From Ricordea florida (taxonomy: Eukaryota; Cnidaria; Anthozoa; Corallimorpharia; Ricordeidae), in NCBI GenBank assembly GCA_949710005.1, contig OX453280.1, positions 11,904,105 through 11,968,104 of the forward strand: DNA of 64,000 nucleotides, written 5' to 3'. Below are positions 10,257-21,110 of the stretch, in pieces (the stretch's first letter is position 1; each line of letters begins with the position of its first letter). A program made the position numbers and the translations under genes. The notes below the pieces were generated by a model. The model did no database searches. It saw only the letters and a list, made by a program, of their open reading frames with translations, and was not told where the DNA came from.

Positions 10257-10868
10257 GTTGTACCATTGGTTGTTACCACTGCGGGGGTTCTCCAGATCAG
10301 TCGTATTCAGCGGAAAGCTGCACACGAGATCAAATCGTGATCACATGTCCCGAGATTAATGATACTTGTGGTGACTGGTTTTCGAAGAGAATTGAAGGGA
10401 ATGAGACAATCTAGAGAACCAGAAAGTAAAGCGTCAGCGCGGCTAGATGCCATGATCTAGCTTCGGTGTGTTCCTATTTAGAGGCCAACGGAGGAGGATG
10501 CAACTTTAAATGCAATGCTTCTGCTGTGATTCCCCCGATGCAATGCTATCAATGTAACGGAACGACTACAGATGAGTGCCTTGTTAACCCGAGAGAACTG
10601 GTATGCCACTCGGAAAAGCCGCTGTATGGTAGGCATCATTCAAGGGAGGAACTTAGCAACGGAAGAGGACACAAAACAAGCCTGTTTTTCTGAGGAAGAT
10701 TGTCCGCCGTCGGTTGAACTGTGTCCGACTATAACGGAAAGAAGAGGAATCTGCCGTGCTATATGCTGTACATGTACTTCTGACTTATGCAATGCAGGTG
10801 CTAAGACAGCCAGTGGAGTCTTCTTTCTATCTATGGCCTCTTTCGTGTTTGGTGAGATTACCCTCTAA
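10257..10868 (+). pseudogene. Two-domain Ly6/uPAR-like gene copy, frameshifted
   Basis: After a good acceptor (AG at 10255-10256) the sequence opens in phase 1 with CTIGCYHCGGSPDQSY, continuing to ITCPEINDTCGDWF. This is the start of a three-finger domain. A TAG at about 10413 and further frame changes break the middle; the frame resumes as RCHDLASVCSYLEANGGGC. A second domain starts QCYQCNGTTTDECL at about 10540. One frame change near 10615, where an extra C fits, leads into RCMVGIIQGRNLATEE and then ICRAICCTCTSDLCNAG. The last 20 or so residues (SGVFFLSMASFVFGEITL) are hydrophobic, fitting a GPI-anchor signal, and a TAA ends at 10868. The family parts are unmistakable, but an in-frame stop and at least two frame changes argue for a dead copy or assembly errors. 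No signal exon was found. Confidence 0.8.
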
Positions 10869-11080
10869 ATTAATATTCAAGGAGTAACATACCAAGTTAA
10901 CAGTGGTTCAATTAAGAAAGGTTTCAAAGTAAGCTGAGCTATGCTAGGAGTGGCTCTCAAATTTTAAACGTTATTCCCGTTGATTTACACTAAACAATAC
11001 CAATATATATATATATATATATAAAGTGTAAAAGTTGATTAATCGTAAAACAGTGCTCAATACGTGAACGTAGAGCGAAG
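10869..11080. repeat. Spacer with (AT)n microsatellite
   Basis: The spacer contains a pure AT dinucleotide run at 11003-11023. A second AT run abuts the palindrome on its other side, so the palindrome sits inside what may once have been one AT tract. Confidence 0.6.
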
Positions 11081-11112
11081 TAGTTGTTGCGGGAGAAAAA
11101 ACACAAACAAAC

Positions 11113-11159
11113 TACAGGTTTATCCCTACAAGCCTGTTTCGTGGTTGCCCACTCGTCAG
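11113..11159 (-). ncRNA. Hammerhead ribozyme core, minus-strand copy
   Basis: The left arm read on the minus strand gives CTGACGA (11159 down to 11153), the same GTGG-GCAA-CCAC stem II, GAAA, stem III and TA, with a predicted cut between 11113 and 11112. It differs from the plus copy only at the fifth base of CTGANGA, which any base may occupy in a working hammerhead. As in the plus copy, the left strand of stem I is cut off by the palindrome centre. Confidence 0.78.
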
Positions 11160-11170
11160 GGGATTATACC

Positions 11171-11217
11171 CTGATGAGTGGGCAACCACGAAACAGGCTT
11201 GTAGGGATAAACCTGTA
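11171..11217 (+). ncRNA. Hammerhead ribozyme core, plus-strand copy
   Basis: The order matches the hammerhead consensus: CTGATGA (11171-11177); stem II GTGG/CCAC closed by a GCAA tetraloop (11178-11189); GAAA (11190-11193); stem III CAGG (11194-11197) with CCTG (11212-11215) around a 14-base loop; and TA at 11216-11217. The last A of GAAA can pair with T11216, as in known hammerheads, leaving GUA as a permitted cleavage triplet and a cut after 11217. Stem I would need the bases left of 11171 to pair with those right of 11217. Only the first pair forms (C11170 with G11218), because the head-to-head junction interrupts it. Hammerheads of this kind are known in Penelope-like retroelements and in small circular retrozyme RNAs of animals. 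Self-cleavage by this copy is therefore doubtful; its identity is well supported. Confidence 0.8.
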
Positions 11218-11240
11218 GTTTGTTTGTGTTTTTTCTCCCG

Positions 11241-11247
<7 letters not shown>

Positions 11248-11279
<32 letters not shown>
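11248..11279. repeat. (AT)n microsatellite
   Basis: About 15 TA/AT units directly abut the right arm of the palindrome. Confidence 0.95.
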
Positions 11280-11281
<2 letters not shown>

Positions 11282-13279
11282 ACAAGGTTCCAGTTTTCAA
11301 ATAGGTCGAATCCTCAGTTTCATCTGTTAACTCGAATAACTGAAAATCCCAAATAAATACTATAATTATTATTAATAGTGATAATAATTTTGATAATAAT
11401 AATAGCAAAAGCAGTACGTTTTTACGAGACGTAAGATACATTGCTGTAAGATCATAATTTATGCCCTAGAATGGATATTTGGCTACTAGCCTACTTTACG
11501 TCTTTTCCTTTCTAGTTACCTTGCTCTTAGAGTAGCCCTATTATAGGATAGCTCTCCATGCCTTACGAAATACTGATAGTCTTTGGAATAAGCCCATCAT
11601 GTGGGCCCTATGTAGCAATTATGCAGATTTAGTTATACAAACTGAAGTGAATCCTTTCTTCATTGCAGCCTTTACGGTTGCCTAAGTATTTTTCCATTTT
11701 TTAGGTCTGCTGATAACCAGTGGAGTATCGGGATCTGATCTGAGAATTGTGCGGATCGGACAACATACGTACAGCACAATGTATACCAAATGAACTGTGA
11801 TTCGAACATCGGTACCCTTTTTTAGTGTAGGCCCACAAAGAGCGTTGTTGTCAACACTTGTGAGTCTTATGAAAGTTATGGAATGTGGAAAATGAGAATG
11901 ACAAGATACAAAACAGCGTAACTGCTTTCTAAACAATTATAATTATATATTTTATCATAGCATTGCAAACATTTAATCTACATTAGACTTTCTCACGTGA
12001 GAGAAGTGCTTTAAATCATTAATATCGCATGCTATAAAGTGCCCAATAAAAAGTTGAGATCCGTGGACAACATAAGGCATGTGTGACTTCCTATGCGATT
12101 AGACATTGCTTTAAATGAAGCATGTCCACACCATTCAGTTTGGTTTGCAAAAGCAGTTAAGCGACCTAAGGTGAGGGTTAAGAGACAACATCGTGGATAT
12201 TCGACAAAGGATCTTAGGGCTGCAAATACTTTGAAATTTCGGAAGTGGTGTCATCTATGCCGATCTCCATGAAGTTTAGTTAATGATAAAGCGATGTTCC
12301 CAAACGAGTCCATATAGAGTGTAAAAGTAGACTCGGTAACAGTTTAGTGTATACATTATGTGATCATTTTACCCCTAAAATGGCAGCGGCTAAAACTGTG
12401 CATAATCCTAGTAGCTTGTTCAATCTATCAGTAAGTATCACTGTTTAAGCCGCTACAAGTGGATTTATGGTTATTATATTGAGCACAACTTTAGAAAAGT
12501 TCTAGTTATGTTGTCATTAGTTCACGTACAGCTAGCTGCTTGACTCTTTAGAAGCACGCACGATTTTAGGGCCTTCATGATTATCACTATGGAACAAGCT
12601 ACGGTACAAAACCTGAGATTGCAAAAGCTCCGAAAGAAAGCCTATGAGAGGTACTAGACTTAATTACTTTGTGCAAGAGTTGACTTTGAATCTAAGCAAG
12701 GAAACATCGAAATACTTATCACCAATGTTAACAAGAACAATACATCTTATTATTCAGTCAGTTTTAGATGAATAAAGTATAAGTTAGAGACCAATCAAGC
12801 AAGTCGTGCATGGATATGTCAGAAGGAAATAGATGCTTTGATATCATTTGACAACCAATTCCTATTTAGTTCTCTATTCAGCCATGTCGTTTGCTGTCGG
12901 AAAATGACCGAACAGCGTGAAACATCGAAAACAACCTCTCTGGAGTTACAGTAAAGTGTTTAATTCTCAACAGTTTGACGTCATTTTCATTAAGAAACGC
13001 TTTAGTGGAGTCATAATTATGAGTGTTTCATATGTCATTTACATATTGACTAATCAGACCCTATAGCTTAGATTAATGTTTGCTGGGTACTGAGGCAAAG
13101 ATTGATATCAAAATGAAACTGAACGAAGAGGGCAAGACAAGACGATGGCTCTTTTGAAGGACATACCAGCAGCTGAAAACTGCATAATCGAAATAAGAAA
13201 AATATAGCGTGCTACTGGAACAAACAAAGGGTTGCCGTGAAACGCAGACCAGTAACGCGTGAGTAAGTCCATCGGATAA
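11280..13279. other. Non-coding stretch, no gene seen
   Basis: No supportable coding region was found on either strand. The right part must hold the promoter and 5' untranslated region of the Ly6-like gene starting at 13280; no clear TATA box or initiator was recognised. Confidence 0.45.
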
Positions 13280-15100
13280 ATGAGGGAATTTTACCTTTTT
13301 CTAATCGTGTTTGCGTGGACAGTATCTACAGGTAAGTCGGATTCTTGTTTCTTTGTTTTTTTTTTTAGCTTTCACGGCCTGTTTTCTACGCGTAAAGTGT
13401 GTAAATGTTTTGTCGTGTAGAGTGGAAACCAAGTGAACATTCCGTGTAATGCGCGTGACCCAGTAACGTATCTACGACGATGTTAGAAAACAAACACCGT
13501 TTTTTTCTCGGCACATTTCTCAAGCCTTAGGTCTATGTAACTGCATTGCTGTAAGTATCGCCGGAATAGCCAAATTCTGAGTTACATGGTAGGTAATCCA
13601 ATCCGATTTGTCTCTTAATTCGGCATGAGTTCAAACTAAGCTTCACAACGAAGCACTGCACATGCGTCTATAGGAAAGTATACATTTATTTGGTTTATAA
13701 CGAGCTAAAGGGTTGAGTTTTAAGTGCGTCCGATCTGATTTAGGCTTTCCATGACTTGAGCCTAACAATTTAAGTAAACGATGAGGCCCAAGTTTGTATG
13801 GGGCGATTATTCATGGTCCTATCTGCCCGACCGTGCTTCTCCAAAATGTTAAAATATTAAAGTTAGCTTATACAAACTTAATTAATTTGTAGTATGCGAA
13901 AAGAAAAGACCAATCGGAAAATGAGCTGATACTGGTTTTGTACATTTTCTTCCCATCCTTGCAATTCACAACAAAACTAAGAGCAAAGCGTTTGGCTGTA
14001 GTTCTCCATATTTGACGATACGGGAACATTGTTATTTATGTAATCATGGTTCATTTATAAAATTAATTCATCTTATTTACCTATTTATTTAATTTAGTTT
14101 ATTTTCCTTTGTTATGTATTTATTGGTTCATTTGTATATTTATTTATCTATGTACTGATTTTCCTTCTTATGTAAATTTTGTGCATTTATATGTTTATTT
14201 ACTTATTTTTTATTTATATATTTATTCGTTTCCTTTTGTTATTCATGTACTGACTCACTCAGATCTCTCATTTAGTTATTCGTTGATTTCTTTATTTATT
14301 GTACCATGTTATCTATTATTTTATCAGTATATTCATGTATTCATTTTTCAATTGATTGTTCTTTTTTTTCTCGTTATTTATTTATTGGCTCATTCATATT
14401 TTTATCTGTTCACACCTTAATCTATATCTATTTACTTATTCATTAAGTATATACCAACTTATTTTGAGAAGTCTGATAGGCTTGCTATCTCTGGATATTC
14501 AACAACGGGAATTCGCGAGAACCTCAGTGCAAGTGAGCTTTGTTCGAAGAAAAAAACTAGGCTAGGGTCGGCATCAACCGTTCCTTGGGATTTCCGAAAG
14601 ATGTGAATGACCGTGCTTCATTGGTATATAGCAACACAACTGTTCTCTTCAATCTTGGTGAATAGCCTTCATGTCTCAACAAATATTCTTCCACTAATTA
14701 TCTCCACTTCAGAGAATAATTTTTACCCATCCATACTGCAGGAAGTTTCCTCCGATGCTACCAGTGCTATGGACCAGAGGACGGTCAATCGTACCCGAGA
14801 TATAAGTGCGAAGAAGAACAAGAGGCTGTAACATGTCCAAGCGAGAAAACGAACTGCGGTAGATACTACCACACAATAAAATCAGGAGTATTGACTCACG
14901 AAGTGGACGGACGGTCTTGTATCACCGAAGACGAATGCCCAAGAATTGGATTATCCTGCAAAGCCATTATCATGGCGGGAGGACAGTGCGAGTATACATG
15001 TTGCAACAAAGATTTCTGTAACGCTGCTCCTACACCTCACAAGAGCTCCCAATCAGTGCTCCTTTCAATATTTCTATTTTTTTTCTTTTACCCCTTATAG
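13280..15100 (+). CDS. Ly6/uPAR-like three-finger protein, secreted and probably GPI-anchored (two exons)
   Basis: Exon 1 is 13280-13331 and exon 2 is 14742-15100; joined they give 136 residues plus TAG. Exon 1 encodes the signal peptide MREFYLFLIVFAWTVST and ends at a strong donor (ACAG/GTAAGT). Exon 2 follows a CTGCAG acceptor in matching phase 1. The mature protein begins LRCYQCYGPEDGQSYPRY, continues through VTCPSEKTNCGRYY, and ends the domain with QCEYTCCNKDFCNAA. Twelve cysteines fit a three-finger fold with its standard disulfides plus one extra pair. The last residues (SVLLSIFLFFFFYPL) form a hydrophobic GPI-attachment signal, so the product should sit on the outer face of the plasma membrane. 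Family members act as receptors, receptor modulators or adhesion molecules; this one's ligand cannot be read from sequence. It is the only intact copy among three in the window. AATAAA near 15662 is a possible polyadenylation signal. Confidence 0.9.
14036..14460. repeat. T/A-rich simple repeat in the intron, TTTA/TTCAT-like
   Basis: This is imperfect (TTTA)n and (TTCATT)n low-complexity sequence inside the 1410-bp intron of the Ly6-like gene. It generates a spurious hydrophobic 103-codon open frame. Confidence 0.8.
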
Positions 15101-17779
15101 TTTAAAGAAAACGAGCAATGTAGTTCCCCAAAGACCATAAATTTCGGTCAGAATACATTACTTTTGGGAAAAAAACATTTTCAAGACTTTGATGGGCGTC
15201 TCATGAGTTGTTTCGTTTCGAAACGCCAGGTTGATTAATTTTTTTTTTTACTTTTCATTTTTACTGAAATACGGATTTATTTAGTTTAAGTGAACTAGTT
15301 CTTCGAGTTGAGGCATTTGTGTCTCAACCATTTCAATCCCAAGACATGAGTAGCCATTACCCTTACTTTTATAGTGGGTACGATAAATTTCATTGCATGT
15401 TAGTGTGGAGAAATTGGTGTTAAATCAATTCAGTAAATTCTCCAAGTTTCACCTGATATATGGCTTTTGCAAGGAAACATTTTAAGTTACAAAACACTGA
15501 TTCCGTTAGCGAAGGAAACGGGTTAAAAAAAGTACTACAAGTAATAAAAGAACTTCCTCTTTACCCCTTTGGTTTAAGAGGACCCGTAATCTGTGCCCAC
15601 GACTTCAGAAACAAGACGCAGTCTGTAGTAGGATGCTTTTAAACTTCTGTATATGAGGTTTAATAAAAAAAAATGACTCTTTTGATTATTTCATAAGGCG
15701 TAATTATTAACCTATCGAAACTTATCAAAAATGAACAGTTATATGTACACAAAGGCAATAAACAACGGAGAGAAACACAAATGCAGTTACGCCTGTCCAG
15801 GGACCAAAGAAAAGTAAACGTGCAAAACTGATCGAAAGTCGGCTACAACACATGATCGTTATCTTATGGGAAAGCCGTCATGCGGTCGTGACTAAAGTGC
15901 TACAAGATCTACAACCAGGTGAACGGGTGCCACTACATTTAGGATCAGCCAAAATTCCCAGACGCCGAGATATCTAGCACGGCTGAAATGCCGTCTGAGA
16001 ACTCCCAGACGAAGAAGTGGAAACAGTGAACGAAACTGAACGAATTTAAGACACACCACAGAAAGTGCGCGTTTCTGGGATCGCTCAAAGTCTGCAAGAC
16101 GGCCACGATTTGTGACCACCTATTGACAAATTAAGAAATGCTTATGTAACCATTGACAACATGCCCAATATTCTATCATTCTCGTATGAGATGTCAAATC
16201 GGGGATCCAAAGTCGTGGGTCTAGTTAATTTAGAAGCTGCTCATTGTGAGATCAAAACGGAACGTTTAGGTCAGGATAGGGAAAGACTCGAAGGGAAATT
16301 TGGGGACAGAGATACGTCTGGTTTTTCCATCCAAATATGGTAAAGTCAGTTATGGAATATTAACCTACACCCTGTAGGAAGAGTAGGAGATAACAGGTGT
16401 TTAATTCAAGAATTCAAAGAGATCTGAATAACAGGTGAAATAGTGAAGTAACATACTTCATTTATAATCAAGTAATGCACACAGATGTTGTCTGGACCAT
16501 GAACCAAAAAGACCAGTCAAATCATGCAAGATTAATTAATTTTCTTGCAAGTCATTCTAACTTATTAAAGATAATCAATTTTGCTGTATTCCTTTAAGAC
16601 CTGGAATACCTCTCTACTGTTCACGAAGAAGAATGTCTTTTATCAAAACAATTAACAGAGTCTACTAGACAATATTTATTAAACTCAAGCAAAATGTAAG
16701 TTTGAGCTTTTGGATGTTACAAAATTCTTTATAGAGGACCTAATACAGTCTGACAACTGTTTATAACAACATATTCCCTTCACGATCTAACATCTCAAAA
16801 TTCGAGACTGTAAAATAACTGCTATATCCAGAGCTCATCCATACAAAAATTAAACGAAAAATATGTAAATAACATTACATGAAGACAAATCAGTTAATTA
16901 AAGCCCTAATCCATGATTCAGGACTGTTTACCTATCTCCTGAAACATCTTAAAACATCAGTAGAAAGAATTCGAATCATGGACTAATGATGGGGCATTCT
17001 TTCGAAAAACACTTTATTGATTAAAGTTGCATCATATTATTAAACCTCATTAAAACCCAAGCCTCTTATGTTTTTTTTTTATTTTGACCTTACGTCCCTG
17101 TTAGCTCATTAAGTATTGTACAAAAATTAAAGTGGATACTTCGAATTTCATGTGTACTTTTAACGGTTTTCTGTGAGCACTTTAGATCCAAGAAATATAA
17201 GGCGTGGAGAGGGCTTTCCTCGAAAAACCGAAAACTCATTGTTTATAAACAGTAATTGCGGGTATTGTATTGTGCAAATGGTTTCACTAAAACAATACAT
17301 AGAGCAAACTAGCCTTTCAATTTTCGCCTTCATTCAATTGATTTTGAGGTGTACTTTTTGCATTTGAAAATGATGAGAAAAATGCATCGATGAAATCACA
17401 TATAGCAATCCACGCTAAAATCACCAAATCCGCTGTCTTCGGATCGGATATACCTCGGCCTTCCTTGGCTCAATGTTTTTCAACGATGGCTCTTTTGAAA
17501 GCTTGTTTTACATAATTTTCGTTATCATGCAATAATTATCAACAGCGAGTTCGTATTTCACAAAGTATGCATTCATTTACGTCTTATTATGGCAAATCAT
17601 CGGCGTTATATGTATGAGCCCAAAGTCTGACTACGGCTTAGAGGCTATAACCATTTTATGGCGGTAGTTTCAAGATTTTGGGCGAAAAAAAAAATGCTTC
17701 GTTTAGAAAAGCAGGCTCTACAATGTCTGAAAACCTTGGTAAGCGAGAGCAAAGAAGTTGTATCAGTTTGTGAGTAAAT
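15101..17779. other. 3' flank and intergenic stretch, no gene seen
   Basis: The first several hundred bases are probably the 3' untranslated region of the Ly6-like gene, with AATAAA near 15662. Beyond that only short unrecognised open frames were found (for example 15892-16119 minus and 16161-16343 plus), none with family motifs. Confidence 0.45.
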
Positions 17780-17875
17780 TTAGAAGATCTTCAATGTTTA
17801 ATTAGAATTCAGAGTTGTTTTCTGTATTAAACCATTGCAACACTTCTTGAGTAAAGGACTTGGTGAACTAGCACT

Positions 17876-18918
17876 CTAAAAAGGTGTGCTCTATAGAATC
17901 CGGGTCCCCGCAGTATATACAATTGCAATCTGATTTGACATTCAATCTACATAGTTACCTTTTGTTCGCTACAATTCTATGAATGAATTTGAAATGAACT
18001 TCCCTTACTATTCTTTCCATACAACTTTGTACGGATTTTAATATCGTTGTCCAGTTTGTTTTGTCCATGAAAATAGTTTGATGCCATCTCATTGAACCAG
18101 TTAGTTTTTCTTTATATTTCTTATCAACGATTATTCTTTAGATCTAGCTCGCAGCAAATTGAAAAGTCTTCTTTTTATGTTAGTAAAAGGACTCCGGTTC
18201 CTCATTGTTTATCATTTCAGCACTGAATTCTTTTGTCTTCGCCTTAGAATAACAGACTTCTTTTCGACTTAGAATAACAGAAATAATTTGGCAATAGTAC
18301 AGAAAGGTACATTTTTATAGCGAGTATTTCGACTGAAAAACGGGGAATGATAGGACATTTCCATTCTTGTCTAAAAGATCTTTGATCGTTCTAATACCCC
18401 TCTTAGCTTAAACCAGTCATTCCAAAGAAAAAGGTGTACCGTCCATGGTGGCATACATAGAGAGCCTTCAATTCATGGAACAACAGCATGATGTACATAT
18501 TTAAAGTCCTTTGCATCGTAATTACTTGATAGCAAAAAATGGAGACCCCCGTATTTCTTAAACAAATGGTCTGGAACAAATTTCCAATTGGCATGGTCCT
18601 CCGGTATGAGTCTGGGTACCGATGCTAATCTTAGCGCTTTGGTCATTGTTTTTATATCATACCCAGCCCTAGCCCGCACTTCTAATAATCCTGGCATAAT
18701 GCTTCCCTTTTTACTTTGTCCCTTCTGTTTTTCCAGATGAATCTAAAGAATCTGCCTTTAACATCACTAATAATATCTCTTGGTACAGTGATATTTGAAA
18801 GAGAATATATTGAACATGATACCCTTGGCGCCTTGAAGATCATCACTTTTCTAAATAATGTGAGATCTCTTAACCTCCATATAATCCAAGTTTGTGTTTT
18901 CTTAAGGTTGAAATTCAT
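17876..18918 (-). pseudogene. L1-like ORF2 C-terminal region with zinc-knuckle motif
   Basis: Frames at 18918-18682 (FRFIWKNRRDKVKREALCQD) and 18697-18473 (TMTKALRLASVPRLIPEDHA, then WKFVPDHLFKKYGGLHFLL) match the post-RT region of L1-like elements in order. A further piece near 18095-17940 reads KLTGSMRWHQTIFMDKTNW. Near 17932-17876, CNCIYCGDPDSIEHTFLEC has the C-x2-C...H-x4-C spacing of the zf-RVT zinc knuckle. Stops and frame changes separate the pieces. Confidence 0.78.
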
Positions 18919-19116
18919 TTTCCTTTCTCGTCACAGGACAAATATAGATCCCTAAACTTCTGATCGGACTACTGACCCATTTCAAATAAAACAGTTTGTT
19001 TTATTTTTTTTGCCTAACCATTTCTGTAACCACATATGTTTGGTTTTCCTTAGCTTAAAGTAATCCCAAGACCAGAAATTTCGCCACACCACCACATTTA
19101 ATTTGTAATCCTTTTT

Positions 19117-19908
19117 CTACCAACGAGAGCTCGGGGAACACAAGGTTGGTGTCATCTGGAAATTGACTAATTTTAATTTCCCTTTCAGAAACTGAAATTC
19201 CTTTGACCACACTGGTTTAAAGAATTTTGAAGAATACGTAGACATAAGTTCTGCTGCTAGCATGAACAGGTACAGAGAAAGTGGGCATTCTTGTCTTACT
19301 CCGGTAGATGGTTTTATCCAGTTGGTGGCGTAACCATTATTCAGTACCGCCCTTTCAAAAGCAGTACAGAAAACTTTGACCCAGTTTCTTAAGGTGTCAT
19401 CAAAGGTGTAAAGTTTTAGAACATGAGATATGCATGACCATTCTAAAGTGTCAAAAGCCATGTGTAAGTCTAACGACAGCAATGTACCGGGGCGGTTTTT
19501 AATATCATTGTTTGCTCAATAACATCACTAATAAGCCTAATATTTTCGCCAATATATAAACCTTTCACAAAACCTGTTTGATCCGCATGAATCAATGACG
19601 GTAATATCAGTTCAATCAGTTAATAATTATTGTATGGACGCAATTTTATAACCAACGTCTAAGAGAGTTATTGGTCTGCAATTCTTTAGTTTTAATAGCG
19701 ACGATTCTTCTTTTGGTATAAGGGTTATTGCACCTCTACGCAGTGAGATTGATAACTTTCCATTTTCATATCCAGCATTGAGACTCTCCACTGAGCCATT
19801 TCCGATTAGATTAAAATAACTTTGACTAAAACACGACAATAAGGCCATCTTCTCCTGGAGATTTCCACTGCTGAAAGAGTTCAAGTTTCCCTTAATTTTT
19901 CTATACAT
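19117..19908 (-). pseudogene. L1-like reverse transcriptase fragments
   Basis: The frame at 19908-19627 contains RRGAITLIPKEESSLLKLKN followed by CRPITLLDVGYKIAS, the fingers region of L1-type RT. The frame at 19482-19117 gives LSLDLHMAFDTLEWSCISHV, with the motif-A Asp, then NNGYATNWIKPSTGVRQECP. The usual GVRQGCPLSP has a Glu for the Gly. The YADD-type motif expected next is not readable: the frame ends in unrelated sequence after LVNFQMTPTLCSPS, which looks like a frameshifted motif region. About 140 bases between the two frames are also broken. The enzyme is not functional. Confidence 0.85.
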
Positions 19909-19969
19909 TTAAAGGCTGTCTGATTTCTCGCTGACCTCCTGCCTAGAAATTTCTAAATGCTCTATTTAA

Positions 19970-20390
19970 ACAATAGAGTGTTTCTGTCGAGGAACTATCG
20001 GCTGATAGTTGTCCCGCGGAAATTTTATGTTCTTAAAACAAATATTTGTCCAAGAAGCGAAGCTTCGAGGGCAAATATGCTAGTTCACTACTAAACTTTC
20101 TTCCACGCGCCAGTTGAAAAACAGTCAAGGCCCATTAAAGACAGATCAATCAAATATTTATCCATACGCACAGCCTGAAATTTCAATAATTCGCAACGTA
20201 CATTGCCTAAGAAATGCGGTATAACTATCAGAAAATTCACATTTTCACAGACGGGCACTATCCATCCGGGTATTTTGCTCGGAAGGGCACTATGCGCTGA
20301 TAGTGTCTCTCCACGGACGAAAACTATCGCGTTACGTGATCAATTTAAACCCATAAGAATCGGAGAAAATTTAGTGGTGAACTATAAATA
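19970..20390. mobile_element. Short non-autonomous element inserted in the L1-like fossil
   Basis: The LINE linker is readable on both sides but not inside this stretch. Within it TAGTTCACTACTAAACTTTC (20081-20100) is matched in reverse complement at about 20365-20384 with two changes, which bounds a roughly 304-bp MITE-like unit. Two small dyads share a core: AACTATCGGCTGATAGTT near 20004 and CACTATGCGCTGATAGTG near 20288. No transposase frame is present. Target-site duplications were not resolved, so the exact ends are uncertain. Confidence 0.5.
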
Positions 20391-20997
20391 GTGACAGAAT
20401 TGCTCTTCGGTAACTTCCATTTTAGACATAATTATATAAAGATTTCTATAATGTGTTTCTATATTTAACAAAATCTGTTCTTCCTTCGCTGTTATCTCCT
20501 ACTCCTCGTCTTGTATCTCTTAAGTTACCTCCAGGTTGTAATTTCTTTTTTCGAGGTTGAAAAAAATTTCGTCTTTCTCTTTTCTTAGCCCACATGCATT
20601 TTGATCGAATCTTTGCCGCTTCACCTTTCCTTTTATAAATTTGTTGAAGTTCCTTCTTAAGATTGTCATACTGCTTCAACTTTTCGTCAAGAGAACACCA
20701 GAATTGTTACAAATAATAAGATTAAGTCTATCCATTTCGTCCTTGATTAGGAGCTCATGTTCTTTAATTTCCTTTTTAAAACACCTGATTTTTATTTTAA
20801 GTAGTTCGCAATATATTCTTTTATCTTAAATATATTTGCACTTTTCCCGAAATCCATATCCCAAATCGATACCTTTGGCGCATTTGTTCTGCATAATTAT
20901 TATCGTCTAGTAGAGTATTGCTAACCCTGGTCTCCTTGAGGCTTCTTTTGTCCAGTGCAAAGATAGAACAACGGTCTTATGATCGGATGCGATAATG

Positions 20998-21110
20998 CTG
21001 TGGTAGCCCTGCGTTGGACTAGTATCCCATCCAGAGGAGAGTGAAAATACGCTTAGGTGTCTCATGCTACCGAAACTGGGATGGGCTCCTGCTGTGTGGG
21101 CTTTTAACGT
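20998..21110 (+). repeat. Possible SINE-like conserved repeat
   Basis: TGCGTTGGACTAGTATCCCA, then TCCAGAGGAGAGTGAAAATA and CTCATGCTACCGAAACTGGG, resemble from memory a widely dispersed SINE-type sequence of aquatic animals. No tRNA-like head or poly(A) tail was identified. Confidence 0.3.

Larger units (their letters stand above)
11081..11249. repeat. Near-perfect palindrome, 81-bp arms with 7-bp centre
   Basis: Bases 11081-11161 and 11169-11249 are reverse complements across all 81 positions except one (11155 against 11175). The 7-base centre is GATTATA. Each arm reads outward through a hammerhead-ribozyme core, and the one mismatch falls on the single free position of that core. It is a head-to-head pair of one repeat rather than a simple hairpin. 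Confidence 0.93.
17780..20880 (-). mobile_element. L1-like LINE fossil, interrupted by a later insertion
   Basis: Read on the minus strand from 20880 leftward, the pieces fall in L1 ORF2 order. First comes a linker with KKELQQIYKRKGEAAKIRSK and, after a frame change, FFNLEKRNYN. The reverse transcriptase follows (about 19965-19117), then a C-terminal region (18918-18403) and a zinc-knuckle tail near 17876-17932. Many frameshifts and stops show old decay. The stretch 19970-20390 does not belong to the LINE and splits its linker. The endonuclease end was not recognised beyond 20880. Family assignment rests on motif order, not alignment. Confidence 0.82.

Noticed and set aside
14109-14420. 103-codon hydrophobic open frame on the plus strand
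   Set aside because: It is produced by T/A-rich simple repeats inside the intron of the Ly6-like gene.
15892-16119. 75-codon minus-strand open frame
   Set aside because: No motif, no splice context and no similarity that I recognise; length is within chance expectation.
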